This document shows, piece after piece, positions 50,659-59,462 of a stretch of DNA of 64,000 nt (within the stretch, counting starts at the first letter, position 1; each line of letters begins with the position of its first letter). Origin of the DNA: Deltaproteobacteria bacterium (GTDB lineage: Bacteria; Desulfobacterota; Dissulfuribacteria; Dissulfuribacterales; QOAL01). Both the position numbers and the translations under genes were made by a program. The notes beneath the pieces are model-generated. The model ran no database searches. It had not been told where the DNA came from and was given only the letters and a program-made list of their open reading frames with translations. Location: assembly GCA_026986785.1 (NCBI GenBank), contig JALSNW010000023.1, forward strand, positions 41,083 to 105,082. The letters run 5' to 3'.

Positions 50659-51771
50659 CTATCTTGAGGCAGGGGTATGTTTGGGGATTGAAAGACAAAA
50701 TATAGCACCATGGGCAGGAGGTTTCTTGTTTTTTACCCAAACCTTGCCACCATGGGCCTCTACAATGGTCTTGACTATAGCCAGGCCTATGCCACAACCT
50801 TCTACGTTGCCAGAATAGTTGGCCCTGTAAAAAGGATCGAAGATATAGGGAAGGTCTTCTTCCTGGATCCCTGGACCATTGTCTTCCACTGTTATCATTA
50901 TATTCTTTTCCGTATCTCTACATCTTATTCTGACAACTGAATCTCTTGGGGAATATTTGATGGCATTATCGAGAAGATTCAAGATAACCCTCTGAAATTG
51001 TGTCTTGTCGACAAATATAAGGGGCATGTCCTCGGGGATGTCCAGGTCTATCTTTATGCCTTTTTGAGATGCCTTTATCATTGCAGAATCAATAACGTCA
51101 GCAAAAAGCCTGGTTAGATCACAAAGTTCTCTTGCAAGATTAATTTGTCCTGCCTCCATGCGGACAATGTCCAAGAAGGATTTAATATATTTTTCAACCC
51201 TGTTCACTTCTTTCAATACAGCATCTATATATTGACGCTGCTTTTCGTTGAGGGGACCGGCCTTTTCCTGTTTCAGCCTCAAAAGCAGTCCCCCTGCCAC
51301 TGACAGTGGCCCCTTTAGATCATGGGCGAACATGGAGATCAATACCCGCCTATGCTGTTCCAGTTGTTTTTCCTTGGTAACATCCCTGAATACAGCAATA
51401 GCCCCTTTCAGCTTGTTGTTCTTGATCAGGGGGGCAGCAGTGTAGCGTACAGGGATTTCATGCCCGTCTTTATGGCGGATGGAGCCCTCGGCATGGACCA
51501 GCACAGTGCCCTCTGAAGCTGATTCCTTCAAATCTGACAAGTAGCAGGGTATGCCAAGAAGTACCTCATGGCATTTTCTACCACGGATGTCCTCTTTCCT
51601 GAAACCAGTGATATCTTCAGCTGCAGGGTTGAATTCCAAGATATTTTCTTGGCTATCCAGAACTATGAGTCCCACTGGAAAATTCTTGACGATCAGATCA
51701 AAGAGTTCATCCTTTCTAACAGAATCGAGCTCCAGTGTTCCCTCTTTTTTCCCTGAAGAATCGGCACGCAT
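50659..51771 (-). CDS. Soluble PAS sensor histidine kinase
   Basis: 370 residues, no membrane segment. The PAS domain (about 25-130) has LIVLDSQENILEFNPAAEDITGF and two Cys in RGRKCHEVLLGIPC that could sense redox. HisKA has the phospho-His in MFAHDLKGPLSVAGG. HATPase boxes are N (ILNLLDNAIKYSP), G1 (VEDNGPGI), F (FDPFYRA) and G2 (EGCGIGLAIVK). It is 4 bases after mrp and before the GGDEF/DHp protein; no response regulator is adjacent. Confidence 0.88.
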   Translation of the reverse strand: MRADSSGKKEGTLELDSVRKDELFDLIVKNFPVGLIVLDSQENILEFNPAAEDITGFRKEDIRGRKCHEVLLGIPCYLSDLKESASEGTVLVHAEGSIRHKDGHEIPVRYTAAPLIKNNKLKGAIAVFRDVTKEKQLEQHRRVLISMFAHDLKGPLSVAGGLLLRLKQEKAGPLNEKQRQYIDAVLKEVNRVEKYIKSFLDIVRMEAGQINLARELCDLTRLFADVIDSAMIKASQKGIKIDLDIPEDMPLIFVDKTQFQRVILNLLDNAIKYSPRDSVVRIRCRDTEKNIMITVEDNGPGIQEEDLPYIFDPFYRANYSGNVEGCGIGLAIVKTIVEAHGGKVWVKNKKPPAHGAIFCLSIPKHTPASR

Positions 51772-51775
51772 ATCG

Positions 51776-52855
51776 TCAATCTTGGTCCTTGGATATAGTC
51801 TTTTGTTCCACTAATTCTATCACCCTATCGGCTAGATCTGAAAATACTTTTACAACCCCTTCCTCCCTCTCTACATCTACTACAATTGGGCGACCTTCAT
51901 CCCCTCCTTTCCTGATATCAGGGTCTATGGGGATCTGGGCAAGCATTGGCAATTTAAAGGCCCTGGCAATCTTTTCTCCACCTCCTGTACCAAAGATATC
52001 TATGATCTCATCCTGGCCAGGGAGCTTGAAATAAGACATATTCTCGACTATGCCCAGTACCGGGATCTTATGACTATTGAACAAGGCAATGGAACGCCTT
52101 ACATCTGAAAGGGCTACCTTTTGCGGTGTAGTCACTATGATGACCCCTGAAAGGGGTATGGCTTGGGCCAGAGTCAAGGGTGCATCCCCAGTTCCCGGGG
52201 GAAGATCGACTACGAGATAGTCCAAGTGTCCCCAGTCCACATGGCCAAGAAATTCCTTGATTGCCTTGTTGACCAGAGGACCTCTCCAAATAATAGGTGT
52301 ACCCTCTCCTGCCAGGGTACCTGTTGAGATCATCTTGATGCCATATTTTTCCAAAGGTCGAAGCATACCACCTTGGCCAACAGGCCTATCTTTAATGCCG
52401 AGCATAATGGGGATGTCGGGGCCGTGCATATCCGCATCCAATATCCCCACCTTGAGACCTTTTTTGGCAAGTGACAGGGCCAGGTTGACCGACACCGTGC
52501 TCTTGCCCACCCCACCCTTGCCACTCGCCACTGCGATTACATGCCTTACACCTTTCATTCCCTCCATTTCAGAGGGTTCTTTTCCAAATATCTTGGCCCG
52601 TTGTTCCGAGGTCATAGTGGTCAATACCACTCGAACTTCTTCCACCCCTGGTATCTTTCCCACGGCTTCCTTTACATCTCTTTTGATCTGATCCTTCAGG
52701 GGACAACCGGCCATAGTAAGGGCAATGGTAACCCTGACGGCATTACCTGCTATTTCAACATCCTGTACCATGCCCAGATCCACAAGGTTCTTGTGCAATT
52801 CTGGGTCTTTTACCTCTTTCAAGGCATCAAATACCTGCTCCTTTGAAATAGACAT
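51776..52855 (-). CDS. mrp: Mrp/NBP35-family Fe-S carrier ATPase lacking the CxxC motif
   Basis: 359 residues. The N-terminal MIP18 domain (about 1-85) includes LTMAGCPLKDQI. The deviant Walker P-loop ATPase domain has VASGKGGVGKSTVSVNLALSLA (about 109-130), VDLPPGTGDAPLTL and TTPQKVALSDVRRSI. The family places a bridging Fe-S cluster at CPxC after NMSYF; here the segment reads NMSYFKLPGQDEIIDIFGTGGG, so the cysteines are missing. It is the first gene of the minus-strand set with two signalling proteins. Confidence 0.9.
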   Translation of the reverse strand: MSISKEQVFDALKEVKDPELHKNLVDLGMVQDVEIAGNAVRVTIALTMAGCPLKDQIKRDVKEAVGKIPGVEEVRVVLTTMTSEQRAKIFGKEPSEMEGMKGVRHVIAVASGKGGVGKSTVSVNLALSLAKKGLKVGILDADMHGPDIPIMLGIKDRPVGQGGMLRPLEKYGIKMISTGTLAGEGTPIIWRGPLVNKAIKEFLGHVDWGHLDYLVVDLPPGTGDAPLTLAQAIPLSGVIIVTTPQKVALSDVRRSIALFNSHKIPVLGIVENMSYFKLPGQDEIIDIFGTGGGEKIARAFKLPMLAQIPIDPDIRKGGDEGRPIVVDVEREEGVVKVFSDLADRVIELVEQKTISKDQD

Positions 52856-53004
52856 TTCTACATTCTCCCTATAACTTATATTTGAGCAACACCAGGATAA
52901 TCCAAAACAGTAACGATTTCAGAATAAACAATTTTTGTTAACACCAAGGATAGAATGTGGTCATTTAAAGGTATTTTGGCAAGTCTAACACAGTTATTTG
53001 GATC

Positions 53005-53754
53005 ATGGCAAAAGAAAAGCTCAGGTTAGATGTCCTGATGAAAATGAAGGGATTAGTGTCTTCAAGGGCCAAGGGGCAGGCGCTGATCATGGCTGGCAGG
53101 GTATTGGTAGATGGCAATGTCGTCACAAAATCAGGCCATCCTGTTTTGCCAGATCAACAGATAGAGATAAAGCAAGACCTTTGCCCCTTTGTGGGCAGGG
53201 GGGGGCTCAAGCTGCAAAAAGCCCTGGAATTTTTTGATCTGGATGTAATATCCAGGGCATGCATAGATGTAGGTGCATCTACTGGCGGATTTACCGATTG
53301 TCTCCTACAACATGGAGCAAGATTGGTCTATGCCATAGATGTGGGTTATGGCCAATTGGACTGGAGGCTCAGAAACAGGCCAGATATTATAAACATCGAA
53401 AAGACCAATATCCGTCATGTTACAAAGGACATCTTTAAGGAAGTCCCGGATCTTGCTACAGTAGATACCTCCTTTATCTCTCTAAGGATCGTTATACCCA
53501 AGGTCAAGGACCTTCTTCGAGACAAGGCCGACATCATAGCCCTGATAAAACCTCAATTTGAAGCAGGCAGAAAAAGGGTGGGCAAAGGTGGCATTATAAG
53601 AGATCCTTCAGTACATGAAGATATACTGAGGGAGCTGGAACAATTCTTTACCGAGATAGTAGGTCTTGCTTGCCAGGGAATCATACCTTCGCCCATTGAA
53701 GGGGCAAAAGGTAACAAGGAATTTCTGATCCACCTGAAAAAAGATCTTAAATAA
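53005..53754 (+). CDS. tlyA: TlyA-family rRNA 2'-O-methyltransferase
   Basis: 249 residues. The N-terminal S4 RNA-binding domain (about 5-65; RLDVLMKMKGLVSSRAKGQALIMAGRVLVDG) is followed by a FtsJ-like SAM domain with DVGASTGGFTDCLLQHGA, YAIDVGYGQLDWRLR, the catalytic Lys in ALIKPQFEAG, and EGAKGNKEFLIHL. Family members methylate 16S and/or 23S rRNA ribose; some are also called hemolysin A, which is a misnomer. It stands alone: about 150 bases from divergent mrp and 170 from clpS. Confidence 0.9.
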   Translation: MAKEKLRLDVLMKMKGLVSSRAKGQALIMAGRVLVDGNVVTKSGHPVLPDQQIEIKQDLCPFVGRGGLKLQKALEFFDLDVISRACIDVGASTGGFTDCLLQHGARLVYAIDVGYGQLDWRLRNRPDIINIEKTNIRHVTKDIFKEVPDLATVDTSFISLRIVIPKVKDLLRDKADIIALIKPQFEAGRKRVGKGGIIRDPSVHEDILRELEQFFTEIVGLACQGIIPSPIEGAKGNKEFLIHLKKDLK

Positions 53755-53924
53755 TTTGAAGGACCTTGATGAAAAAAGCGAATGTTGGCATTATATTTAG
53801 TTAAATTAATACGTTATGGAAATTATATTTAAAACTACTCATCTCATCTTTCTAACAAGCAACCATCAGGATGCCCTTAAGGACATTTTGGGCAAACGTC
53901 GCTTTTCTGGGAGGCCTATGAGAT

Positions 53925-54239
53925 ATGGCATTTTCTGATTTTGATCAGGATCTGAAATCCAGGAAAAGGACTGAAGATCAGGTTGAGGAACCCCCGAGGT
54001 TTCGGGTGCTCCTCCACAATGATGATTTCACCACCATGGAATTTGTGGTAAAGATCTTGGAAGAAGTATTTCATAAGACACCTTCAGAGGCTACAACTAT
54101 AATGCTACATGTACATAAGAAAGGGATAGGTGAATGCGGCACCTATCCTGCAGAGATTGCAGAAACAAAAGTGGATACCGTGCACGCACGGGCAAGGGCG
54201 GCGGGTTTTCCCCTGCTTGCCACCATGGAAAAGGTTTGA
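53925..54239 (+). CDS. clpS: ClpS adaptor protein
   Basis: N-end rule adaptor for ClpAP, 104 residues. The disordered N-terminal extension is followed by the substrate-binding core FRVLLHNDDFTTMEFVVKILEEVF (N and DD of the binding pocket), then MLHVHKKGIGECGTYPAEIAETK. GGGAGG lies about 10 bases before the ATG. It is 6 bases before clpA, the standard pairing. Confidence 0.95.
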   Translation: MAFSDFDQDLKSRKRTEDQVEEPPRFRVLLHNDDFTTMEFVVKILEEVFHKTPSEATTIMLHVHKKGIGECGTYPAEIAETKVDTVHARARAAGFPLLATMEKV

Positions 54240-54245
54240 CGAGAT

Positions 54246-56522
54246 ATGATTAGTAAAGACGTAGAATTGATGCTTGGGGCCGCTGCAAGAGAGGCCCACT
54301 TGAGAAATCACGAATATCTCTCCTTGGAGCATCTCCTTTTTGCCATCATCCATCATGAAAAGGGTGAAGAGGTAATCACGGCATGTGGAGGAGATCTCGA
54401 ACGGCTAAAAAAGAGGATTGAGAACTTTTTTAATACCCACCTTGAGAAACTTTCAAGGGGCAGTAACGAAACCCCTCAGCCGACCACGTCACTACAAAGG
54501 GTATTGCAGAAGACGATCATGCATGTGCAATCGGCTGGAAAACAAGAGGCAGATATAGGGGATCTACTGAGCGCCCTGATGACCGAAGAAAATTCTTATG
54601 CTGTCTATTTTCTCAGACAAGAAGGTATATCCAGACTGGACATACTAAACTATATCTCGCATGGCATAGCAAAGGTATCAAGTTCATCGTTTTCACCCAA
54701 GATAAGTGCTGCCAATCAGGATACGACACAGGATCAAGATACCAGCCAAGGTACAAAGCCTGCCTCTGCCCTGGAGAAATTTACCATCAATCTCACCACC
54801 AAGGCTGCATCCGGCAGGATTGATCCCCTCATTGGGAGGGAAAATGAACTGGAGCGTACAATGCAGATCCTCTGCAGGCGCAGGAAGAACAATCCCATAT
54901 ATGTGGGCGAGCCTGGTGTTGGCAAGACGGCCCTTGCAGAGGGTCTTGCCAGAAAGATCTGGGAGGATCAGGTGCCAGATGCACTAAGAGGGGTAACCAT
55001 CTACGCATTGGATCTCGGCGCCCTGCTTGCTGGCACTAAATACCGGGGAGAATTTGAACAACGGCTCAAAGAGGTCATCGAAGAGCTGGTCAAAAAGGAT
55101 AGGGCTATACTTTTCATTGATGAAATACATACAATTGTTGGTGCAGGGGCAACCAGTGGTGGCTCTCTCGACGCATCCAACATATTGAAACCTGCCCTGG
55201 CAGGCGGAGAGATAAGGTGTATTGGTTCTACCACGTATGAAGAATACAGGAACTATTTTGAAAAGGACAGGGCCCTTTCCAGGCGGTTTCAAAAGATAGA
55301 TCTCAAAGAACCCTCTATCCAGGAGACCGTCTCTATTCTTCACGGTCTAAAAGGGCATTATCAAAAACATCACAACGTGCGATATACAAATAACGCCATC
55401 CGGGCAGCAGCTGAGTTATCAGCCAGGTATCTGTCCGATCGTCATCTCCCAGACAAGGCCATAGATGTGATCGATGAAGCTGCAGCCCTCCTAAGGCTGC
55501 ACAGGTCTATAGACGATGGCCCGGCAACCATAACCATAAGACACGTGGAAAATGTCATTGCCAAGATGGCCAATATCCCTGCCAGGAACCTTACCAGGTC
55601 TGACATCGCCAGACTCGAGGCCTTGGAGGAATCGCTCAGATCCGTAGTCTTTGGCCAGGATGAGGCAATCAAGACCGTATCCAAGGCTATAAAACGTTCG
55701 CGTGCTGGTCTCACCCATCCCGACAAGCCCATAGGCTCCTTTCTATTCACAGGACCGACTGGTGTGGGTAAGACAGAGCTTGCCCGTCAGACAGCCAGGA
55801 TTTTGGGCATCCATTTTCACAGGTTTGACATGAGTGAATACATGGAAAAACACGCTGTGGCCAGACTCATCGGTGCCCCACCAGGTTATGTGGGCTTTGA
55901 CCAGGGCGGCCTTCTCACCGAGGCCATCAGGAAAAATCCCTTTAGTCTTTTGCTTCTCGATGAGATAGAAAAGGCCCATCCAGACATCTTCAATATTTTG
56001 CTTCAGGTCATGGATTATTCAAAATTGACCGATAATACCGGTAGAACAGCAGATTTTAAGCATGTGATCCTTATAATGACCTCCAATATTGGTGCAAGGG
56101 AAATGGAGGCAAGGGCCATTGGTTTTGGCGCATCCAAGAAGGACGATGGGAAGCAAAAGGGCGCATTTGCCGTCAAGAAATTATTCAGTCCAGAATTCAG
56201 AAACAGGCTCGACGCAGTGGTTCAGTTTAACAGATTGACCCCGTCGGTCATGGAAATGGTCGTTGACAAACTGTTAGATGAAGTAAGACAACAACTTGCA
56301 CCTAAGAAGATCGGGCTGAAGGTCTCTGCTGACGCCAGAAAATGGCTGGCATCCAAAGGCTTTGATCCAGAGCACGGGGCCAGGCCCCTTGGCAGATTGA
56401 TCCAGGAGAAGGTAAAGGATGCAATAGCAGATGCACTCCTGTTCGGAGGTCTCAAGAAAGGCACAGAGGTGGAAGTGCTTGTGGATGAAAACTCTGACAT
56501 AGTGATCGGTTACCGGAGATAA
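54246..56522 (+). CDS. clpA: ClpA, ATP-dependent Clp protease ATP-binding subunit
   Basis: 758-residue AAA+ unfoldase working with ClpP. N-domain (about 1-145), a short linker, D1 with GEPGVGKTALAEGLA (about 219), D2 with GPTGVGKTELARQ (about 501), GAPPGYVGFDQGG, sensor 1 ILIMTSNIGA and sensor 2 GARPLGRLI. The ClpB middle coiled coil is absent. It directly follows clpS. clpP is not in the window. Confidence 0.96.
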   Translation: MISKDVELMLGAAAREAHLRNHEYLSLEHLLFAIIHHEKGEEVITACGGDLERLKKRIENFFNTHLEKLSRGSNETPQPTTSLQRVLQKTIMHVQSAGKQEADIGDLLSALMTEENSYAVYFLRQEGISRLDILNYISHGIAKVSSSSFSPKISAANQDTTQDQDTSQGTKPASALEKFTINLTTKAASGRIDPLIGRENELERTMQILCRRRKNNPIYVGEPGVGKTALAEGLARKIWEDQVPDALRGVTIYALDLGALLAGTKYRGEFEQRLKEVIEELVKKDRAILFIDEIHTIVGAGATSGGSLDASNILKPALAGGEIRCIGSTTYEEYRNYFEKDRALSRRFQKIDLKEPSIQETVSILHGLKGHYQKHHNVRYTNNAIRAAAELSARYLSDRHLPDKAIDVIDEAAALLRLHRSIDDGPATITIRHVENVIAKMANIPARNLTRSDIARLEALEESLRSVVFGQDEAIKTVSKAIKRSRAGLTHPDKPIGSFLFTGPTGVGKTELARQTARILGIHFHRFDMSEYMEKHAVARLIGAPPGYVGFDQGGLLTEAIRKNPFSLLLLDEIEKAHPDIFNILLQVMDYSKLTDNTGRTADFKHVILIMTSNIGAREMEARAIGFGASKKDDGKQKGAFAVKKLFSPEFRNRLDAVVQFNRLTPSVMEMVVDKLLDEVRQQLAPKKIGLKVSADARKWLASKGFDPEHGARPLGRLIQEKVKDAIADALLFGGLKKGTEVEVLVDENSDIVIGYRR

Positions 56523-56528
56523 CAATAT

Positions 56529-59093
56529 ATGCCAATTATTCGCACGATTACCATAAGCCCAAATCTGCCAAAGAAACTAAGACCACTAATTCAGATCGCC
56601 AAAAACCTTTGGTGGACTTGGACACCTGAGGCCATTTACCTCTTCAAGGACATGGACGCGGATCTTTGGGACAATACCGGTCACAACCCCATTGCCATGT
56701 TGGGGGCCATTGAGCAACCAAGACTTGAAGAATTGGAGAGAGACGAGGTCTTTCTTGCCAGGATGGATTCGGTACTCACCGAGCTGAATCGATATCTCAA
56801 GGCCCAAACCTGGTTCAAGAAGGTGGGTGGCTCTTCAAAAAAAGAGTACTTTGCCTATTTCTCTGCCGAATTCGGTCTACATGAGAGCCTTCCATTGTAT
56901 TCAGGGGGTCTTGGCATACTTGCAGGCGACCACATGAAGTCTGCAAGCGATCTTGGTCTTCCAATGAGGGGCATAGGACTACTCTATAAACACGGTTATT
57001 TTCAGCAGTATCTGAACCCAGACGGCTGGCAGCTCGAGACCTATCCCACCAATGATTTTTACAACATGCCCCTTTCTCCTGTTATGGATAAAGATGGCTC
57101 GCCGTTGATGGTACAGGTAGAGTTGGATAACAGGAACATATATTGCCAGGCCTGGGAGATAGTAGTAGGCAGGGTCAAGATATATATGCTCGATACCGAT
57201 GTGCCTCTCAATAGTAGGAAGGACAGACAGATCACCTCCCATCTCTATGGAGGCAGTATCGAGACCAGGCTTGAGCAGGAAATCGTCCTTGGAAGAGGAG
57301 GCATAAGGCTGCTCAGGATGCTCGGTGAGGTCCCTTCAGTATGCCATATGAATGAAGGCCATTCCGCTTTCATGGCAATAGAAAGGTTGCTTCAACTCAT
57401 AAAAAACGAGGGGTTAAACTTTGACGAGGCCCTTGAGGCAGTCAGGGCCACCAGTGTCTTCACCACCCATACACCCGTACCTGCTGGCATAGACCGCTTC
57501 CCCAATGAACTCATGAGACACTATTTTTCCAGGGTTGCAGATGAGCTCGGCATAGGTATCGAAAGGTTCCTTGATCTTGGCCGTATACAGCCTGGCAACC
57601 AAGGTGAACAGTTCTGCATGGCAGTACTCGCTATCAAGATGGCCTCTCAAACCAATGGTGTGAGCAAGCTCCATGGTGAGGTATCGAGGAATATGTGGGC
57701 CCAGATATGGCCACAGATCCCAAAACACGAGGTGCCGATCACCCATGTAACAAACGGGGTTCATACTCTGGGCTGGCTCTCAAGAGAGATGTCCAGGCTT
57801 TACGAGAGGTATCTTGGCTCCAGGTGGATTGATGAGCCCACCAACCACTCCATCTGGAAACGCGTTGAACATATAGCGGATTTCGAGCTTTGGAGGAGTA
57901 GGGAAAGGCTGAGAGATAGGCTCATTTCCTTTGCTCGACAGAGGCTCAAGAAACAACTGGAAAATAAAGGGGCACCAAAATATCAAATTAAGATGGCAGA
58001 CGAGGTCCTGGATCCCGAGGCCTTGACCATAGGCTTTGCCAGGCGATTTGCTACATACAAGAGGGCTACCCTCCTGTTCAGAGATGAAGAAAGGCTCATA
58101 AAGATTCTCACCAACCCATCAAGGCCCGTACAGATAATCTTGAGCGGCAAGGCCCATCCCAAGGACAAGTTCGGTAAAGAACTCATCCATCAAGTAGTTC
58201 AAATGGCCAATAGACCAGAGCTAAGAAACCATATTGTATTCATAGAGAATTACGATATAGAGGTTGCCCGGTATCTTGTACAAGGGGTGGACGTATGGCT
58301 CAATACACCCAGAAGGCCCATGGAAGCCAGCGGTACCAGTGGCATGAAGGTTACTGCAAATGGAGGTATAAATCTCAGCATACTCGATGGCTGGTGGGTC
58401 GAAGGCTTTAACGGTAAAAACGGCTGGGCAATAGGGGCAGGTGAAGAATACGATGACTATGAATACCAGGATGAGGTGGAAAGCCGTCTCCTCTATGAGT
58501 TGCTCGAGAACACTGTGGTTCCTCTTTTTTACACCAGATCGAGCCACGACATCCCTACCGGCTGGATAGAGATGGTGAAAAATTCCATCCAGTCCATATG
58601 CCCCTATTTCAACACCAATAGGATGGTGGAGGAATACAGCTCCAAATTCTATCTACCCAATGCTGCCAGATGGAGGGTCTTTTTGGAAACAGGTTGGAAG
58701 GATGCAAGGGAGCTGTCCAGATGGAAGAAGAGGATATATTCCATATGGGATAGGGTCAAGATCGTAGAAGTGGAATTACCTACCACCAATTCTCCAAAGG
58801 TGGGTGATAGGATCCCTATTACGGCCATTGTCTTTCTGGGGGATTTGTCTCCAGAGGAGATACGTGTAGATGCCTATATAGGACATCTCGATGAGAAGGG
58901 AGAGCTGGCCGAAGGTCATCCCCTGCCCCTTCTGTATACCGGAGAACAGACGGACAAAGGCCATGTCTTTAGAGGAAACCTCCTATGTCTGTCGAGTGGC
59001 CAGATAGGCTTTACTGTGCGCTGTTATCCCTATCGTAAGGAGTTGGCCCATCCATTTGAAATGGGGCTTCTGACCTGGTGGGATAACAATTAA
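56529..59093 (+). CDS. glgP: Alpha-glucan (glycogen) phosphorylase, GT35
   Basis: Releases glucose-1-phosphate from storage glucan. 854 residues. The N-terminal DUF3417-type domain (NLWWTWTPEAIYLFKDMD) is characteristic of the bacterial and archaeal alpha-glucan phosphorylase branch. The core has YFSAEFGLHESLPLYSGGLGILAGDH, FTTHTPVPAGIDRF, THVTNGVH, ARRFATYKRA and the PLP Lys in RPMEASGTSGMKVTANG (about 605). A C-terminal beta domain follows. GGAGAT lies 8 bases before the ATG, and the gene is 6 bases after clpA, so the two are probably co-transcribed. Confidence 0.94.
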   Translation: MPIIRTITISPNLPKKLRPLIQIAKNLWWTWTPEAIYLFKDMDADLWDNTGHNPIAMLGAIEQPRLEELERDEVFLARMDSVLTELNRYLKAQTWFKKVGGSSKKEYFAYFSAEFGLHESLPLYSGGLGILAGDHMKSASDLGLPMRGIGLLYKHGYFQQYLNPDGWQLETYPTNDFYNMPLSPVMDKDGSPLMVQVELDNRNIYCQAWEIVVGRVKIYMLDTDVPLNSRKDRQITSHLYGGSIETRLEQEIVLGRGGIRLLRMLGEVPSVCHMNEGHSAFMAIERLLQLIKNEGLNFDEALEAVRATSVFTTHTPVPAGIDRFPNELMRHYFSRVADELGIGIERFLDLGRIQPGNQGEQFCMAVLAIKMASQTNGVSKLHGEVSRNMWAQIWPQIPKHEVPITHVTNGVHTLGWLSREMSRLYERYLGSRWIDEPTNHSIWKRVEHIADFELWRSRERLRDRLISFARQRLKKQLENKGAPKYQIKMADEVLDPEALTIGFARRFATYKRATLLFRDEERLIKILTNPSRPVQIILSGKAHPKDKFGKELIHQVVQMANRPELRNHIVFIENYDIEVARYLVQGVDVWLNTPRRPMEASGTSGMKVTANGGINLSILDGWWVEGFNGKNGWAIGAGEEYDDYEYQDEVESRLLYELLENTVVPLFYTRSSHDIPTGWIEMVKNSIQSICPYFNTNRMVEEYSSKFYLPNAARWRVFLETGWKDARELSRWKKRIYSIWDRVKIVEVELPTTNSPKVGDRIPITAIVFLGDLSPEEIRVDAYIGHLDEKGELAEGHPLPLLYTGEQTDKGHVFRGNLLCLSSGQIGFTVRCYPYRKELAHPFEMGLLTWWDNN

Positions 59094-59105
59094 GTAATTT
59101 ATCAA

Positions 59106-59441
59106 TCAGACACATTCAAGCCTCAGGTTCCCGGCAGCCCCTGTTTCAGGATCCTGGGCCTTGACAATTATGGTGTAGGGCCCTTTGGACCTGCATATCA
59201 GCTGCCCAGAGAATTCGCTGACATTTCCACTATAGGAGAGCACGGATTGCTGGACAGGCTGATCCTTGGTAAACAGTTTGGCAACTACATTGAAGCGCCT
59301 TGGGTCCCATCTGCCACCAGCACAAGTAGGAAGTCCACAGCCCAATGTTATCTGAACCGATATGGCTATATGTCCCTTTTCGGCAATTAATTTCTGGCCA
59401 GGTTGTGGAGACATGGGTTGTATTGCAAGTCGAGCAGACAT
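59106..59441 (-). CDS. Small beta-rich (Ig-like) protein, unknown function
   Basis: 111 residues, no signal peptide or membrane segment. The sequence reads like a single immunoglobulin/FN3-type sandwich (FNVVAKLFTKDQPVQQSVLSY, SEFSGQLICRSKGPYTIIVKAQDPETGAAG) with four Cys, including LGCGLPTC. It lies 21 bases after tamB on the same strand and ends 12 bases from the convergent phosphorylase gene. No good SD; ATG at 59414 is also possible. It shares motifs with no family I can name. Confidence 0.6.
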   Translation of the reverse strand: MSARLAIQPMSPQPGQKLIAEKGHIAISVQITLGCGLPTCAGGRWDPRRFNVVAKLFTKDQPVQQSVLSYSGNVSEFSGQLICRSKGPYTIIVKAQDPETGAAGNLRLECV

Positions 59442-59462
59442 AGGGTAGTAGATTTTAATCTC

